A DNA stretch of 64,000 nt from Metabacillus halosaccharovorans (GCF_002019635.1 NZ_KV917372.1:1736001-1800000); one strand, 5' to 3'. Counted from the first letter of the stretch, positions 28,190 through 38,182 are shown. Program-made: numbers and translations. Notes: a model not told the origin generated them from the sequence alone.

Positions 28190-29680
28190 TTAAGGAATCT
28201 GTTTCCCTTGAAATACCGCCTCAATATATGCAGTTGGATTCATCAGATTTTCAGCAGCAAGGTTAATATAGTTATATATTCCTTCAGCCCCGACACCTAA
28301 TAGTATGGTCAGGATTGTTAGTATACCTATTGGCAACATAATCCCCTTAGTTGTTCCTTTTTCCATTTCCTTACTTAGATATCCTTCTCCCCAAAAGCCA
28401 TTCATAAAAATCTTCATGACCGAATACAGAACCATTAGACTAGTAAATAGTCCTATACCGCCAATCCAATAATAACCTGCCTCAAAGGTACCTCGTGTTA
28501 TAAATACTTTCCCTATAAACCCGCTTAATGGAGGAATACCGGCTATCGATAAGGAAGTGATAAAGAACATCCAACCTAAGTAAGGATGTGTCCGAATCAG
28601 ACCACTTATCTCTTTTAGCTTACTAGTACCGGTCAAATAGATAATTGTCCCCCCGATCAGAAACAAAAGGGCTTTAATAATAATGTCATGAATAAGGTAA
28701 TAAATGGAACCTCTAAACCCCTCTACTGTGTAGGAAGCAAGTCCAGTGATAATAAAACCGACACCGACGATAACATTATAGGTTAAGATTTTCTTGATAT
28801 CCCAATATGCTATTGCTCCAATCGCTCCCAAAATCATTGTTAAAACCCCTAATATCCCTATAAATAAATGAGTAATTTGAGGCTCATGATAAAAGACGAG
28901 TGTAAACATACGAAATAATGAGTAGATACCGACCTTTGTAAGTAATGCAGCGAAAATCGCGGCAATTGCAGTTGGTGGAGCACTATATGAACCTGGTAAC
29001 CAAAAGAAAAGAAATAACGCTGCTTTCATACTAAATACAATAATGAAAAGAATGGCAACAGTAGTAATCAGCCCTCCTTGTCCTACTTCTGCAATACGTG
29101 TTGAAAGGTGTGCTAAGTTTAATGTTCCTGTGATTGCGTATAAATAAGCAATAGCAAGAAGAAACAAGAAGGAAGATACAATATTAACTAATATATATTT
29201 TAGAGACTCCCGTAATTGAAGCTTTGTACCACCCAATGAGATTAAGACGTAAGAGGCAATCAACATCACTTCAAAACAAACATATAGATTAAATAAATCT
29301 CCTGTTAAAAAGGAGCCATTTACTCCTGTTAAAAGAAATAATGTTAATGGATAAAAGTAAAATTCTTCTCTATCTTTACCGATTGTTTTAAAGGCAAATA
29401 ACATACAACATAATGCTACAATGCTTGAAGTTAATAGTAGTAATACAGAAAACATATCAGCCACAATGCTAACACCAAAAGGCGCTTCCCAGCCACCTAA
29501 TTGAAGTGTTTGAATTCCTTTAGCTTCAATTTGTCTGATCATCAAAAATGTAACAATACTAATCAATAAAATTGAAAGAACACTTACTATTCTTTGAAAT
29601 AAGATATTTTTCCGAAAAACAATCATAATCATTCCTGCAATAAGAGGTATGATTATCGGCAGTATAATAAGATTATTCAT
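28190..29680 (-). CDS. mrpD: Mrp antiporter subunit MrpD
   Basis: A roughly 496-residue, 14-helix subunit homologous to complex I subunits NuoL/M/N and one of the two proton or sodium translocating subunits. The conserved Glu of the family lies in CFEVMLIASYVLIS (helix 5), and the Lys in FSMKAALFLFFWLPGSYSAPP (helix 7). The ATG at 29680 is eight bases after AAGGGG and is preferred over the one at 29686, which is only two bases away. It overlaps mrpC by eight bases. Confidence 0.92.
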   Translation of the reverse strand: MNNLIILPIIIPLIAGMIMIVFRKNILFQRIVSVLSILLISIVTFLMIRQIEAKGIQTLQLGGWEAPFGVSIVADMFSVLLLLTSSIVALCCMLFAFKTIGKDREEFYFYPLTLFLLTGVNGSFLTGDLFNLYVCFEVMLIASYVLISLGGTKLQLRESLKYILVNIVSSFLFLLAIAYLYAITGTLNLAHLSTRIAEVGQGGLITTVAILFIIVFSMKAALFLFFWLPGSYSAPPTAIAAIFAALLTKVGIYSLFRMFTLVFYHEPQITHLFIGILGVLTMILGAIGAIAYWDIKKILTYNVIVGVGFIITGLASYTVEGFRGSIYYLIHDIIIKALLFLIGGTIIYLTGTSKLKEISGLIRTHPYLGWMFFITSLSIAGIPPLSGFIGKVFITRGTFEAGYYWIGGIGLFTSLMVLYSVMKIFMNGFWGEGYLSKEMEKGTTKGIMLPIGILTILTILLGVGAEGIYNYINLAAENLMNPTAYIEAVFQGKQIP

Positions 29681-30011
29681 GTTCATTACCCCTTATTTGA
29701 TCTATATCAACAGTTCCTAACACTTTATTCGCCCGATAGCTTAACACTAAAAAAAGCGCTGTAACTGCAAAGTTTATAACAATTGCAGTCAGAATCAGTG
29801 CCTGGGGCAGGGCATCTGTATACGTAACATTTTTTTCACCTATGAGTGGCAGTCCCCCTGTTTTTAAACCACCCATCGTAAGAATCAGCAGATTAATCCC
29901 ATGACTAATGATGGATGACCCAAGGATGATTCTTAATAAATTCCTAGACAAGATCAAATAGGTACCGATCATAAAAAACAGGCCAACAAGGATAGATAGT
30001 AATGTCTCCAT
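29673..30011 (-). CDS. mrpC: Mrp antiporter subunit MrpC
   Basis: A 112-residue NuoK-like subunit with three helices and the conserved DALPQALILTAIVI stretch. The ATG at 30011 (METLLSIL) follows GAGG by nine bases and starts one base after the mrpB stop; a non-ATG extension upstream is unlikely. B. subtilis MrpC has the same N-terminus length. Confidence 0.9.
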   Translation of the reverse strand: METLLSILVGLFFMIGTYLILSRNLLRIILGSSIISHGINLLILTMGGLKTGGLPLIGEKNVTYTDALPQALILTAIVINFAVTALFLVLSYRANKVLGTVDIDQIRGNEHE

Positions 30012-30012
30012 T

Positions 30013-30447
30013 TTATCGATCCTCACTTATTGTCATAATAATTGTTACAGCTGTACCAATAACAGCCAAGGCTACTCCAATATCAAAAAGCACTGCAGTT
30101 GCAAGTTCGGTTTTTCCGAAAATAGGAAGATTAAAATAGTCAAATGCTTGAAATAAGAATGGTTGGTTAAACAACATTCCCCCTATTCCAACAAATACTG
30201 CAATTAATACGCCTACGGCAGCAAGCTTTGTAAAATCAACAGGTAAATTCGCTTGAACACTTTCTATATCAAAGGAAATAAATAAAAGAGTCAGTGCTGC
30301 TGCCATACTAAGGCCTCCGATAAATCCTCCTCCGGGATTATGATGACCAGCAAAGAACAGATCAATGGAAAAAGTGAGAATAATAACGACAGCAATCTTT
30401 GTAACAGAATGAAGAATAACGTCATTTGGACTAGTAGAATGTTTCAT
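30013..30447 (-). CDS. mrpB: Mrp antiporter subunit MrpB
   Basis: A 144-residue subunit (MnhB/PhaB family) with four helices. HHNPGGGFIGGLSMAAAL is its diagnostic motif. Its ATG overlaps the mrpA stop as TAATG, giving tight coupling. Confidence 0.92.
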   Translation of the reverse strand: MKHSTSPNDVILHSVTKIAVVIILTFSIDLFFAGHHNPGGGFIGGLSMAAALTLLFISFDIESVQANLPVDFTKLAAVGVLIAVFVGIGGMLFNQPFLFQAFDYFNLPIFGKTELATAVLFDIGVALAVIGTAVTIIMTISEDR

Positions 30448-32849
30448 TATTTTTCACTCCCTTTTAATCGTAGTTTAATTAACGTGAATACTCCCAAGCC
30501 TGCAATACATACGACTGAAATTTCCAGTAACGTATCAATGCCCCTAAAATCAACCAGAATGGCATTAACGATATTTTTGGCCCCTGCAAGTTCGTAGGAA
30601 TCCTCGAAATAAATTGAAATAGGTTCAAACAGACGTGTTCCATTTGCCGACAGAGCCATAATCGTAACAGTTAAACCAACACCAAACGATACAATGAAAT
30701 TTGTTAATTTAAATCTTACTCTCCCGATATTTTTCCCAAGCTCCGGTAAATGGTAGAAACAAAGTAAAAATAATGCTGTTGTGATCGTTTCTACAACCAA
30801 CTGAGTAAGAGCTAAATCCGGTGCACGGAAGATGACAAATAACATCGACACAAGAAAACCAAGTACACCAATTAATACTAATGATGTCATTCTCGACTTC
30901 ACAAAAAGTACCGCACCTGCAGTTAGTAACATGGCCACTAATAGTCCCATCTCGAACAGTGTGACAGGTGCATCTTTTGAAGAGTCAAATGAAATTCCAT
31001 TGAAAAAGAAAAGAGAACCACCCAGCATCAAGATCATAAATAGGAAAATATAAATCAAATACTGACGGATAGACCCAGTCATATATTTTTCAGTAAGAAG
31101 ACGTGATGCTTGTTCAGATTTCTCAATTCCAAGATTATACAAGTTATTTAGTTTCAGACTCTCAGGATATATTGCATACACTTTTTGCCACTTCTTTAGG
31201 AGAAGATATAAAACTCCTCCAACTAATACAACACCTATCGTCATAAATAATTCTGTGTTCCACCCATGCCAAGCACTTATTTTCACCTCAAATACACCGC
31301 TCTGCGCTACATTTGGTAAAACAGCATGTAAAGCAGGTTTCAACAGGTATTTTGCAAGGACATTTGGGAAAAAGAAAATGACAATCACAAGCGAAGCTAA
31401 AATAATTGGTGATAGTAACATGCCAAGTGGTGCTTCATGTGCTTTTTTCCCTAATTTTTCCGGCTTATATTCACCGGTAAATGTCTTAAATAAAAGAATC
31501 ATGCAGTAGATAAATGTAAAAACACTCGCAATCCATGCAATAACAGGAATCATCCATCCGAGGGTTTCCATATTAAAACCGCTCATCTCTGATGCTTGTA
31601 ACACACTTGTGAAAAACATTTCTTTACTTAAAAATCCATTAAACGGAGGTAATCCGGCCATCGCAAAGCTTCCAATAAGTGTTAATGAAAATGAAATAGG
31701 CATGATATGAATTAATCCGCCTAATTTCCGAATGTCACGTGTCCCTGTTTCGTGGTCAATGATTCCCACAACCATAAACAGACTACCTTTAAATGTGGAA
31801 TGATTAATTAAGTGGAAAATGGCTGTAAGGATAGCCCCTGTATACAAAGCCCGCTCATCCCCAAACCCATAATATAATGAAATAGATCCAAGGCCGAAAA
31901 GACTCATAATCAACCCTAATTGACTGATAGTGGAATAGGCTAGCAACGCTTTAAGATCCGTCTGTTTTACAGCATTTAACGAACCATATAATAATGTAAT
32001 TAGTCCAATACTCGAAACGATCCAAAACCATTCAGCACTTCCGCCAAATATAGGAGTGAAACGTGCAACAAGATAAATTCCCGCTTTAACCATCGTTGCT
32101 GAATGCAAATAAGCACTAATTGGTGTAGGTGCTTCCATTGCATCAGGTAGCCATATACTGAACGGAAATTGAGCCGATTTTGTAAATGCTCCCAAAAGAA
32201 TGAGGATCATCGCTGGAATAAACAAGGCATGTTCCTTTACAGCAGAAAGCTGGGTCATCATTTCACGAATGCTGTACGTATCAGACATTATCGATAAAAG
32301 GATAAAACCTGCAAGCATAGCAAGCCCGCCGAATATGGTAATGAGCATTGACTTAAGAGCTCCATAGCGTGATCCTTTACGCTGATACCAGTAAGCAATT
32401 AATAAAAATGAAGAGATACTTGTTAATTCCCAGAAAACGTATAAAACTAGTATGTTATCAGAGAAAACAACACCAAACATTGCTCCCATGAATAACATGA
32501 GATAAACATAGAAATTATGAAGTGATTCACGTTCAGCTGATAAATAATAGATGGAGTAAAGAATAACCAGGGTACCTACTCCTGCTATGAGAAGTCCAAA
32601 AATAAGACTTAATCCATCTATATATGTTGTATAATTAATATTTGCAGAAGGCAGCCAAGGTACTGTTTTTAATATGACTTCTCCCTTGGCGACAACAGGG
32701 ATATACCTTAACAAATAAATAAAAATGATAAGAGGTACAAACAATACAAACCAACCAGTGTGAATTTTCGGGGAAAATCGTTTATATAAAAAGGGAACAA
32801 AAAAAGCAAATATAAATGGAATCAAAATCATGATATATAACACCGACAT
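30447..32849 (-). CDS. mrpA: Mrp antiporter subunit MrpA
   Basis: The largest subunit, 800 residues, with about 20 helices. The N-terminal two thirds are NuoL-like, with ELTSISSFLLIAYWYQ holding the conserved Glu and the Lys/Pro-rich FTKSAQFPFSIWLPDAM. The C-terminal part matches the MrpB/DUF4040-like extension typical of MrpA. AAAAGGAGGGG precedes the ATG. The complete seven-gene order A to G, with overlaps or short gaps, matches Bacillus sodium-proton antiporters needed for alkali and sodium resistance. A weak promoter candidate (TTGAGG, 17, TATTAA) lies at 32886-32914. Confidence 0.93.
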   Translation of the reverse strand: MSVLYIMILIPFIFAFFVPFLYKRFSPKIHTGWFVLFVPLIIFIYLLRYIPVVAKGEVILKTVPWLPSANINYTTYIDGLSLIFGLLIAGVGTLVILYSIYYLSAERESLHNFYVYLMLFMGAMFGVVFSDNILVLYVFWELTSISSFLLIAYWYQRKGSRYGALKSMLITIFGGLAMLAGFILLSIMSDTYSIREMMTQLSAVKEHALFIPAMILILLGAFTKSAQFPFSIWLPDAMEAPTPISAYLHSATMVKAGIYLVARFTPIFGGSAEWFWIVSSIGLITLLYGSLNAVKQTDLKALLAYSTISQLGLIMSLFGLGSISLYYGFGDERALYTGAILTAIFHLINHSTFKGSLFMVVGIIDHETGTRDIRKLGGLIHIMPISFSLTLIGSFAMAGLPPFNGFLSKEMFFTSVLQASEMSGFNMETLGWMIPVIAWIASVFTFIYCMILLFKTFTGEYKPEKLGKKAHEAPLGMLLSPIILASLVIVIFFFPNVLAKYLLKPALHAVLPNVAQSGVFEVKISAWHGWNTELFMTIGVVLVGGVLYLLLKKWQKVYAIYPESLKLNNLYNLGIEKSEQASRLLTEKYMTGSIRQYLIYIFLFMILMLGGSLFFFNGISFDSSKDAPVTLFEMGLLVAMLLTAGAVLFVKSRMTSLVLIGVLGFLVSMLFVIFRAPDLALTQLVVETITTALFLLCFYHLPELGKNIGRVRFKLTNFIVSFGVGLTVTIMALSANGTRLFEPISIYFEDSYELAGAKNIVNAILVDFRGIDTLLEISVVCIAGLGVFTLIKLRLKGSEK

Positions 32850-33059
32850 ATTGATCCCCTCCTTTTGTAAGTTTATTTACAAAGATTAATAGGTTTTATC
32901 ATAGTTATCCTCAATGTAATTTTTATAAATGTAGGCAAGATATATTTTCTAGAAAAATTAGTTTGACTCATGATTGTACAAGATGCTATATTCATACATA
33001 GTCTGACTTAAATAGTGGTAAATTATCCTATTAAATACACATACGAGGTGGACTTTAAA

Positions 33060-33758
33060 ATGAAAAAAATAAAAGGTCGCATGGATGAAAGTATTCTCGT
33101 GTGCGTTTATTATGGACCAAATGGAGAACGTCTCATCCAACGTGGTTGCAAAATTGCAAATATGCTTGATTGCCCACTTTATATTTTAACGATTGATCCA
33201 AAACCGTTTGATGATTTGGATGCTGAGAAATCTCTTTATATAGAAAGATGGAAACACTTAGCTAAACTTCATAATGCTGATGAATTCATTATAAAAGACA
33301 ATGAAAAACGTCCAGTTTCAAAAGTCATCGCTGATGTGGCAAGGGAGAAAAGCATTACTCAAATTATTCTTGGACAAACTGCCCAAAGCAGGTGGGAACA
33401 AATCGCCAAAGGTTCTGTCATCAATTCCTTATTACGAGATATACCATTTACAGATCTTCACATCATTTCTGTTTCACGTGCACTTAAGGATGAAGAGGGG
33501 CAATTTGAAAAAGGGGTTAGAGCCTATCTAGTGAAGGAAAACGAAAAGTATCGTTTATCCTTTACCCACACAAAAGATATTGAATATGAAGGAATCTTCT
33601 TTAAAGAACATGGAACCGATTTTAATAATGGAATCTTTAAGTTTATGAAAAGCAAAGAAACCTTACAAGTTCGAGTTACTGACGATGTAATTGAAGATTT
33701 CACAAATGTTTCCCGGACACTTGAAACCTATAGTGAAAATCCAGACGAAAACAGTTAA
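33060..33758 (+). CDS. UspA-like nucleotide-binding protein
   Basis: The 232-residue protein begins with an HUP-type fold related to universal stress proteins and the KdpD sensor Usp domain. ILVCVYYGPNGERLIQRGCKIA forms the first strand and helix, and TQIILGQTAQSRWEQIAKGSVINSLLR is the nucleotide loop (G-x2-x-S). The final 80 residues are a separate soluble domain I do not recognise. The ATG at 33060 follows GAGGTGG by eight bases; an upstream in-frame GTG is rejected. It is divergent from mrpA, with a candidate SigA promoter at 32963-32992 (TTGACT, 18, TATATT). A role in ion homeostasis is only inferred. Confidence 0.75.
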   Translation: MKKIKGRMDESILVCVYYGPNGERLIQRGCKIANMLDCPLYILTIDPKPFDDLDAEKSLYIERWKHLAKLHNADEFIIKDNEKRPVSKVIADVAREKSITQIILGQTAQSRWEQIAKGSVINSLLRDIPFTDLHIISVSRALKDEEGQFEKGVRAYLVKENEKYRLSFTHTKDIEYEGIFFKEHGTDFNNGIFKFMKSKETLQVRVTDDVIEDFTNVSRTLETYSENPDENS

Positions 33759-33779
33759 CTCTATATCTATATTTTTAGC

Positions 33780-33812
33780 CTCTGCTTTGTAATGAAGCGG
33801 AGGTTTTTTATA
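33780..33812 (+). terminator. Terminator of the UspA-like gene
   Basis: CCTCTGCTT and GAAGCGGAGG pair (one G-T pair), followed by six T. Confidence 0.85.
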
Positions 33813-33856
33813 TGACTTATTATGAGGTAACACATGATCTTACAACAAAACCAGCC

Positions 33857-34411
33857 TCATAAATTCACATCCACTTTAATTACTTGTTTTTCATCTTTGT
33901 CAATTCCTAGATATCGTAGTGTTTCTGCAGAAGAATGATGATGATAAATCGACATTAAAATGGAAATAGCTATTCCCTTCCGGTAAGCATGGTAGCCAAA
34001 AGTCTTTCTAAGTGTATGTGTTCCCACTTTGCCGATAACTCCTACCTCCTTAGCGGCATTGTTAATAATACGATATGCCTGCTGACGAGTAATTGGTTTA
34101 AGATCCTTTTTTGACTTAAATAAATAATCTTCCATTTTAAAATCATGTTGGGCAAAGTAATTTTCTATTTCATATTTCACTGCATTATTTATAAAGTAGC
34201 CCATTACATCATCTTCTTCGATATAAAGGAATTCTTTAACCTTTTCACCATCAAAAACATCCCTTACCTTCAAAGCAAGTAAATCACTAATTCTTACCCC
34301 TGTATTAATACCAAATACAAAAAGCAAAAGGTCTCTTTGTGATTGTTTCTTTAATTTCTCTTTTATTGCATTTATTTGTTCAATGTCTTTTATCGGATCG
34401 ACATATTCCAC
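33857..34411 (-). CDS. Orphan tyrosine recombinase, catalytic domain only
   Basis: The 184-residue protein has the catalytic residues of the phage integrase family: Arg in NTGVRISDLLAL, His-x-x-Arg in THTLRKTFGYH, His in YHHHSSAE, and the nucleophile Tyr in ETLRYLGI. It lacks the N-terminal core-binding (SAM-like) domain of full integrases, so it is either a minimal recombinase or a regulator derived from one. The start is GTG after a GGGGGAG site. No prophage or plasmid genes are near. Its promoter region contains an inverted pair of 11-bp repeats (34428-34466) and a third copy further on. Confidence 0.8.
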   Translation of the reverse strand: MEYVDPIKDIEQINAIKEKLKKQSQRDLLLFVFGINTGVRISDLLALKVRDVFDGEKVKEFLYIEEDDVMGYFINNAVKYEIENYFAQHDFKMEDYLFKSKKDLKPITRQQAYRIINNAAKEVGVIGKVGTHTLRKTFGYHAYRKGIAISILMSIYHHHSSAETLRYLGIDKDEKQVIKVDVNL

Positions 34412-34427
34412 AGGAAAGCTCCCCCTT

Positions 34428-34466
34428 ATGTTACATAACTACATCCTAACAAAAATTATGTAACAT
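34428..34466. repeat. Inverted 11-bp repeats upstream of the recombinase
   Basis: ATGTTACATAA (34428-34438) and TTATGTAACAT (34456-34466) are exact inverted copies separated by 17 bases, located in the presumed promoter of the recombinase gene. They may be its binding sites or an autoregulatory operator. Confidence 0.65.
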
Positions 34467-34620
34467 TACAATTATCTTGATCACTTCATAATCAATTTTC
34501 ATTATCATTTTACTGCTTTTTAAAGTCTGCCGGCATGTTTACTTATTATGCCCGCCCTTATAAAATCAATGTTTACATGTTAATTTTCACTAACGTTACT
34601 TATCCTTCACTATTACAAGA

Positions 34621-34631
34621 TTATGTAACAT
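34621..34631 (+). repeat. Third copy of the TTATGTAACAT repeat
   Basis: An exact third copy 155 bases beyond the second, between the recombinase and the yitT-like gene. The remaining gap 34467-34759 is AT-rich and holds no gene that I can see. Confidence 0.6.
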
Positions 34632-34759
34632 CAAATTTATATAGAACATGAAAGAGGAGTTCATAGTTACTGTGAATTTTTGTCCAAGGAGAAAGAATAA
34701 TGAAAAATAAAATTTTATGGTAGACTTAAATAGGAAAAAAATTTGAAAAGAGGAATTTT

Positions 34760-35632
34760 ATGAATGTAAGTGAAAAACATAAACCATTTAAATTAAGAAA
34801 GATTTTACAAGGATTAATGGTCATTATCGGTGGAATTGTCGCTGCATATGGACTGGAAACAGTATTAATTCCAAACAATGTCTCTGATGGAGGGGTAACA
34901 GGACTAAGTATCGTCGGCTCAAAACTATTTGACATACCATTAGGAGTTTTGATTGCCGGCATAAACATCCCATTTATTTGGCTTGGATATAAACAAATTG
35001 GCAAAACCTTCACGATATTATCGATTCTTGGAATAGCTTCACTTGCTTTAGGGACAGTGTTCATGCACCATATTCCTGCTATTATTGAAGGAGATACACT
35101 GTTAGTTACTGTTGTAGGTGGGATTATCCTCGGTTTTGGAATGGGATTAGCTTTACGTAATGGTGGTGCATTGGATGGGATTGATATGCTTGCCGTTTTA
35201 TTATCCCGGAAATTACCATTTGGGACAAGTGATCTCATCCTATTCTTAAACATCTTTGTGTTTATTTTCGTATCAACCGTATTTGGACTTCAAGGAGCTA
35301 TCCTTTCGGCGATCGCTTATTTTATTGCTTCTAAAGTCATTCATATTGTTGAAGTAGGGTTAAGCGGCTCTAAAACATTCCAAATTATTACAACAAAACC
35401 TGAAATAATGATCGAGACAATTCGCGATCGTTTAGGCAGAAGTGCGACATATAAAGAAGCTTACGGCGGCTTTTCGAATGAAAAGTTCAAAGAGATCACA
35501 TGTGTCATCAACCGCTTGGAAGAAACCAAACTTAAAGAAATCATAAATGAAATCGATGGAAGTGCCTTTGTTACCGTTTATGATGTTGCTGAGGTTAAGG
35601 GTGGTAATTTTAGAAAGCATAATATTCATTAA
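34760..35632 (+). CDS. YitT family membrane protein (DUF161/DUF2179)
   Basis: A 290-residue protein with five or six hydrophobic segments (about 15-200) of the YitT/DUF161 type, including the conserved NGGALDGIDMLAVLLSRK. A cytoplasmic C-terminal DUF2179 domain (about 215-280) contains GRSATYKEAYGGFSNEKFK. Function of the family is not established. AAAAGAGG precedes the ATG. It is monocistronic, followed by a bidirectional terminator. Confidence 0.82.
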   Translation: MNVSEKHKPFKLRKILQGLMVIIGGIVAAYGLETVLIPNNVSDGGVTGLSIVGSKLFDIPLGVLIAGINIPFIWLGYKQIGKTFTILSILGIASLALGTVFMHHIPAIIEGDTLLVTVVGGIILGFGMGLALRNGGALDGIDMLAVLLSRKLPFGTSDLILFLNIFVFIFVSTVFGLQGAILSAIAYFIASKVIHIVEVGLSGSKTFQIITTKPEIMIETIRDRLGRSATYKEAYGGFSNEKFKEITCVINRLEETKLKEIINEIDGSAFVTVYDVAEVKGGNFRKHNIH

Positions 35633-35668
35633 CAATGCCTTTATGGTGAAATAAAATATGTAAACTCG

Positions 35669-35700
35669 AAAAGGCGCAATTTAATAAGTTGCGCCTTTTT
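35669..35700. terminator. Bidirectional terminator yitT-like / DMT transporter
   Basis: AAAAGGCGCAA and TTGCGCCTTTTT pair around a 9-base loop between convergent genes. Confidence 0.9.
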
Positions 35701-35703
35701 GGT

Positions 35704-36564
35704 CTAAAAAATTAAGAAAACTGTTCCAATTGTAATAATTATCCCGCCAATAACCTTGCTTTTTGTTACTTTCTCCTTTAAAATCACAAAACTTAGAATC
35801 ATCGTGATAACAACACTAGCTTTATCAATAGGAGCTACCACGGAAACCTTTCCAATAGCTAAAGCAGCAAAATAGCAAAGCCATGATAAACCTGTCGCCA
35901 CACCTGATAGAATTAAAAAGAGATATCCTTTTGAGGAGATTGCTTTTATTTCTTTATGATTTCCTTTAAAAAACACGATTGCCCATGAAAAAAGTAAAAT
36001 CACGATCGTTCTTAAAAAGGTAGCAACATTTGAATCCACATCTTCAATTCCGATTTTTGCTAATATTGCCGTTAACGCTGCGAATACAGCCCCTAATATG
36101 GCATACACAATATAAATTTGAGAACCGGTAAAGCGTTTCTTTTCTTCATTTTTTCCAATCAACACAAAAGTACCAACAGCAATTAATGCTCCTCCAACCA
36201 TAATATGCGGGACAGCTTGCTCTCCCAAAACCACAATTGATAATATAATTGTCAATACAACACTTGATTTATCGATTGGTATTACCTTGGAAGCATCACC
36301 CATCGCTAGTGCTCTGAAGAAAAACAACCAGGAAATCCCAGTTGCTACCCCTGATAATAGGATAAATAGTAATGCTTTTGTTGAAATCATGGTGATGGAA
36401 TGAAGCTGATCTGTGATTAAAACAATGATAAAAGCCATGATTAATACAATAATCGTGCGGATAGCTGTTGCTAAATTAGAATTCACATTCTCCATTCCGA
36501 TTTTAGCCAAAATTCCTGTTATTGAAGCAAAAAAAGCTGCAAGTAATGCCAGTGTGACACTCAT
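35704..36564 (-). CDS. EamA/DMT family transporter
   Basis: A 286-residue ten-helix protein made of two EamA repeats of about 140 residues. The halves resemble each other visibly: LAKIGMENVNSNLATAIRTI in the first, LAKIGIEDVDSNVATFLRTI in the second; and VATGISWLFFFRALA versus VATGLSWLCYFAALA. The family exports metabolites such as amino acids or drugs; the substrate here is unknown. AGAAGGG precedes the ATG. It is monocistronic. Confidence 0.85.
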   Translation of the reverse strand: MSVTLALLAAFFASITGILAKIGMENVNSNLATAIRTIIVLIMAFIIVLITDQLHSITMISTKALLFILLSGVATGISWLFFFRALAMGDASKVIPIDKSSVVLTIILSIVVLGEQAVPHIMVGGALIAVGTFVLIGKNEEKKRFTGSQIYIVYAILGAVFAALTAILAKIGIEDVDSNVATFLRTIVILLFSWAIVFFKGNHKEIKAISSKGYLFLILSGVATGLSWLCYFAALAIGKVSVVAPIDKASVVITMILSFVILKEKVTKSKVIGGIIITIGTVFLIF

Positions 36565-36767
36565 CTTATACCCTTCTTTACTCTTAAATTTCTCCTATAA
36601 GAGTATTAAATCTGTTAAAACATTTAATTCTGTTATCTTTAGAAAAATAAGATTTCATACAATATGGGAGTTTCTAAAAACTAATTATTACGATAAATTT
36701 TAATCGATATATCCAAATAGTACAATGAAGTTTCCAAATTTTTTCATTGGAGCTCTACATATTTTGT

Positions 36768-38000
36768 TCAGTTTGTCCCCCACTTAGTCTTAACAGTTTC
36801 GTATTCTTCATTTGTTAAAGATAAAACAGAACCATGTCTTTTTATAGAAGATCCTAAAAAGTAAATCGTTTTTACCTTTTCAAACTCACAACTTGAAAGA
36901 TCTCTCGTGAGTAATGGTAGATATCCCTTCCCTGTCGCATATTGATCAACCAATAAACACCATTCTTTTTTGTCATGAAATTTAAAAATCAATGGACCTT
37001 CAATATCTTTTCCAGTTAATCCGGTTGAAGCTTCTAATGTTCCAATCTTTCTCCACAGACCTAGTATTTGCTCACTTTTTTCTATTGTGATTTGTCCATC
37101 TCCCGAATATCGATAATACATTTTATTATCTTTAATAATCGTTGTATCAATAATATGGGTATCATCTTGACGTTCGATAAACAGCTTTGGATTTGTAAAA
37201 CTATAGAAATCCCTAGTCTTTGCATAGTAAATATTATGGGTTCCAAATTCACCTTCATCCAAGACTCTTGAAGCCCAAAATACAATATATTCCCCTGTCT
37301 TTTCATCATATATTGCCTCAGGAGCCCACGCGTCCCCTGCATTTTGCGGGGCCACTTTAATCATCCTAGGAACTGACCAGTTTACTAAATCATTTGATTC
37401 CCAAACAATAATAGATTTACTTCCTGCAGTTTGTGCTGCATCCCAACCTCTTCCATTTGCTATCCGTAAATCTGTAGCGATTATGAAAAATCTATCTCCC
37501 TCTGCTGATCGTAAGACAAAAGGATCTCTTACTCCCTTTTCACCTATATCAGAGAGTAAAATTGGTTTTCCACTATTCAAATCACTCCAGTTCAAGCCAT
37601 CTGTGCTGCATGCAAAATAAATCTGTTCTCCTTTTTCATGCTCACCTGTAAAATGAACCATTAAATAAGCTTGAAAACTCATTTCTCCTGGTTTTGCCTT
37701 CACCGTAAGCAAAATTTGCTTCGTTTCACTTAGCTCACCAACAGTTATTGATGCAGTTAATTGTACTGGTGTATCTGTTTCAGGTCTGGATACAATACCT
37801 GCTGGAATTTCATCATACCCCTCAATCTTTTCGTTATTCACATTTACTATATCCGGTCTACTCGTTTCCCAAGATATTGTTGCTCCTTTAATAGATAACG
37901 GTAAAAAAATATTCCCCCTAATGTCATCCGCATGTGGAATTTCCAACTCTTTTTTTATTGATTCAATCAAATCCTTATCCGATAATCTTGTATCTCCCAT
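36768..38000 (-). CDS. GH43 glycosidase with N-terminal Ig-like domain
   Basis: A 410-residue protein. Residues 1-105 resemble the atrophied bacterial Ig-like module found ahead of GH43 arabinanases (ISWETSRPDIVNVNNEKI). Residues 110-400 form a five-bladed beta-propeller GH43 domain with VRDPFVLRS (Asp base), HIIDTTIIKDNKMYYRYS (second Asp) and DIEGPLIFKF (Glu acid). There is no signal peptide, so it acts in the cytoplasm or is released otherwise. Arabinofuranosidase or arabinan activity is likely, but xylosidase is possible. It stands alone, far from the xylan operon. GGGGAGGAA precedes the ATG. Confidence 0.8.
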   Translation of the reverse strand: MGDTRLSDKDLIESIKKELEIPHADDIRGNIFLPLSIKGATISWETSRPDIVNVNNEKIEGYDEIPAGIVSRPETDTPVQLTASITVGELSETKQILLTVKAKPGEMSFQAYLMVHFTGEHEKGEQIYFACSTDGLNWSDLNSGKPILLSDIGEKGVRDPFVLRSAEGDRFFIIATDLRIANGRGWDAAQTAGSKSIIVWESNDLVNWSVPRMIKVAPQNAGDAWAPEAIYDEKTGEYIVFWASRVLDEGEFGTHNIYYAKTRDFYSFTNPKLFIERQDDTHIIDTTIIKDNKMYYRYSGDGQITIEKSEQILGLWRKIGTLEASTGLTGKDIEGPLIFKFHDKKEWCLLVDQYATGKGYLPLLTRDLSSCEFEKVKTIYFLGSSIKRHGSVLSLTNEEYETVKTKWGTN

Positions 38001-38156
38001 TGAACATTCCTCCCCATTAAGTAACTTACACTTTTACAACTGTATGAAAAGCTACATATAAAATGTCACATAACTAGCTGTAAATCAATATAGATTTTAG
38101 ACTATACCTGATAAATATCAGTAGAGTTTCCGTGACCGTATGGCATGTAACTGGTT

Positions 38157-38182
38157 GTTTACCTACACAATTGTCAGGGTAT
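38157..38182 (+). promoter_or_regulatory. SigB-type promoter of the small hydrophilic gene
   Basis: GTTTAC-N14-GGGTAT, a near-consensus SigB promoter about 45 bases before the start codon. Confidence 0.65.
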
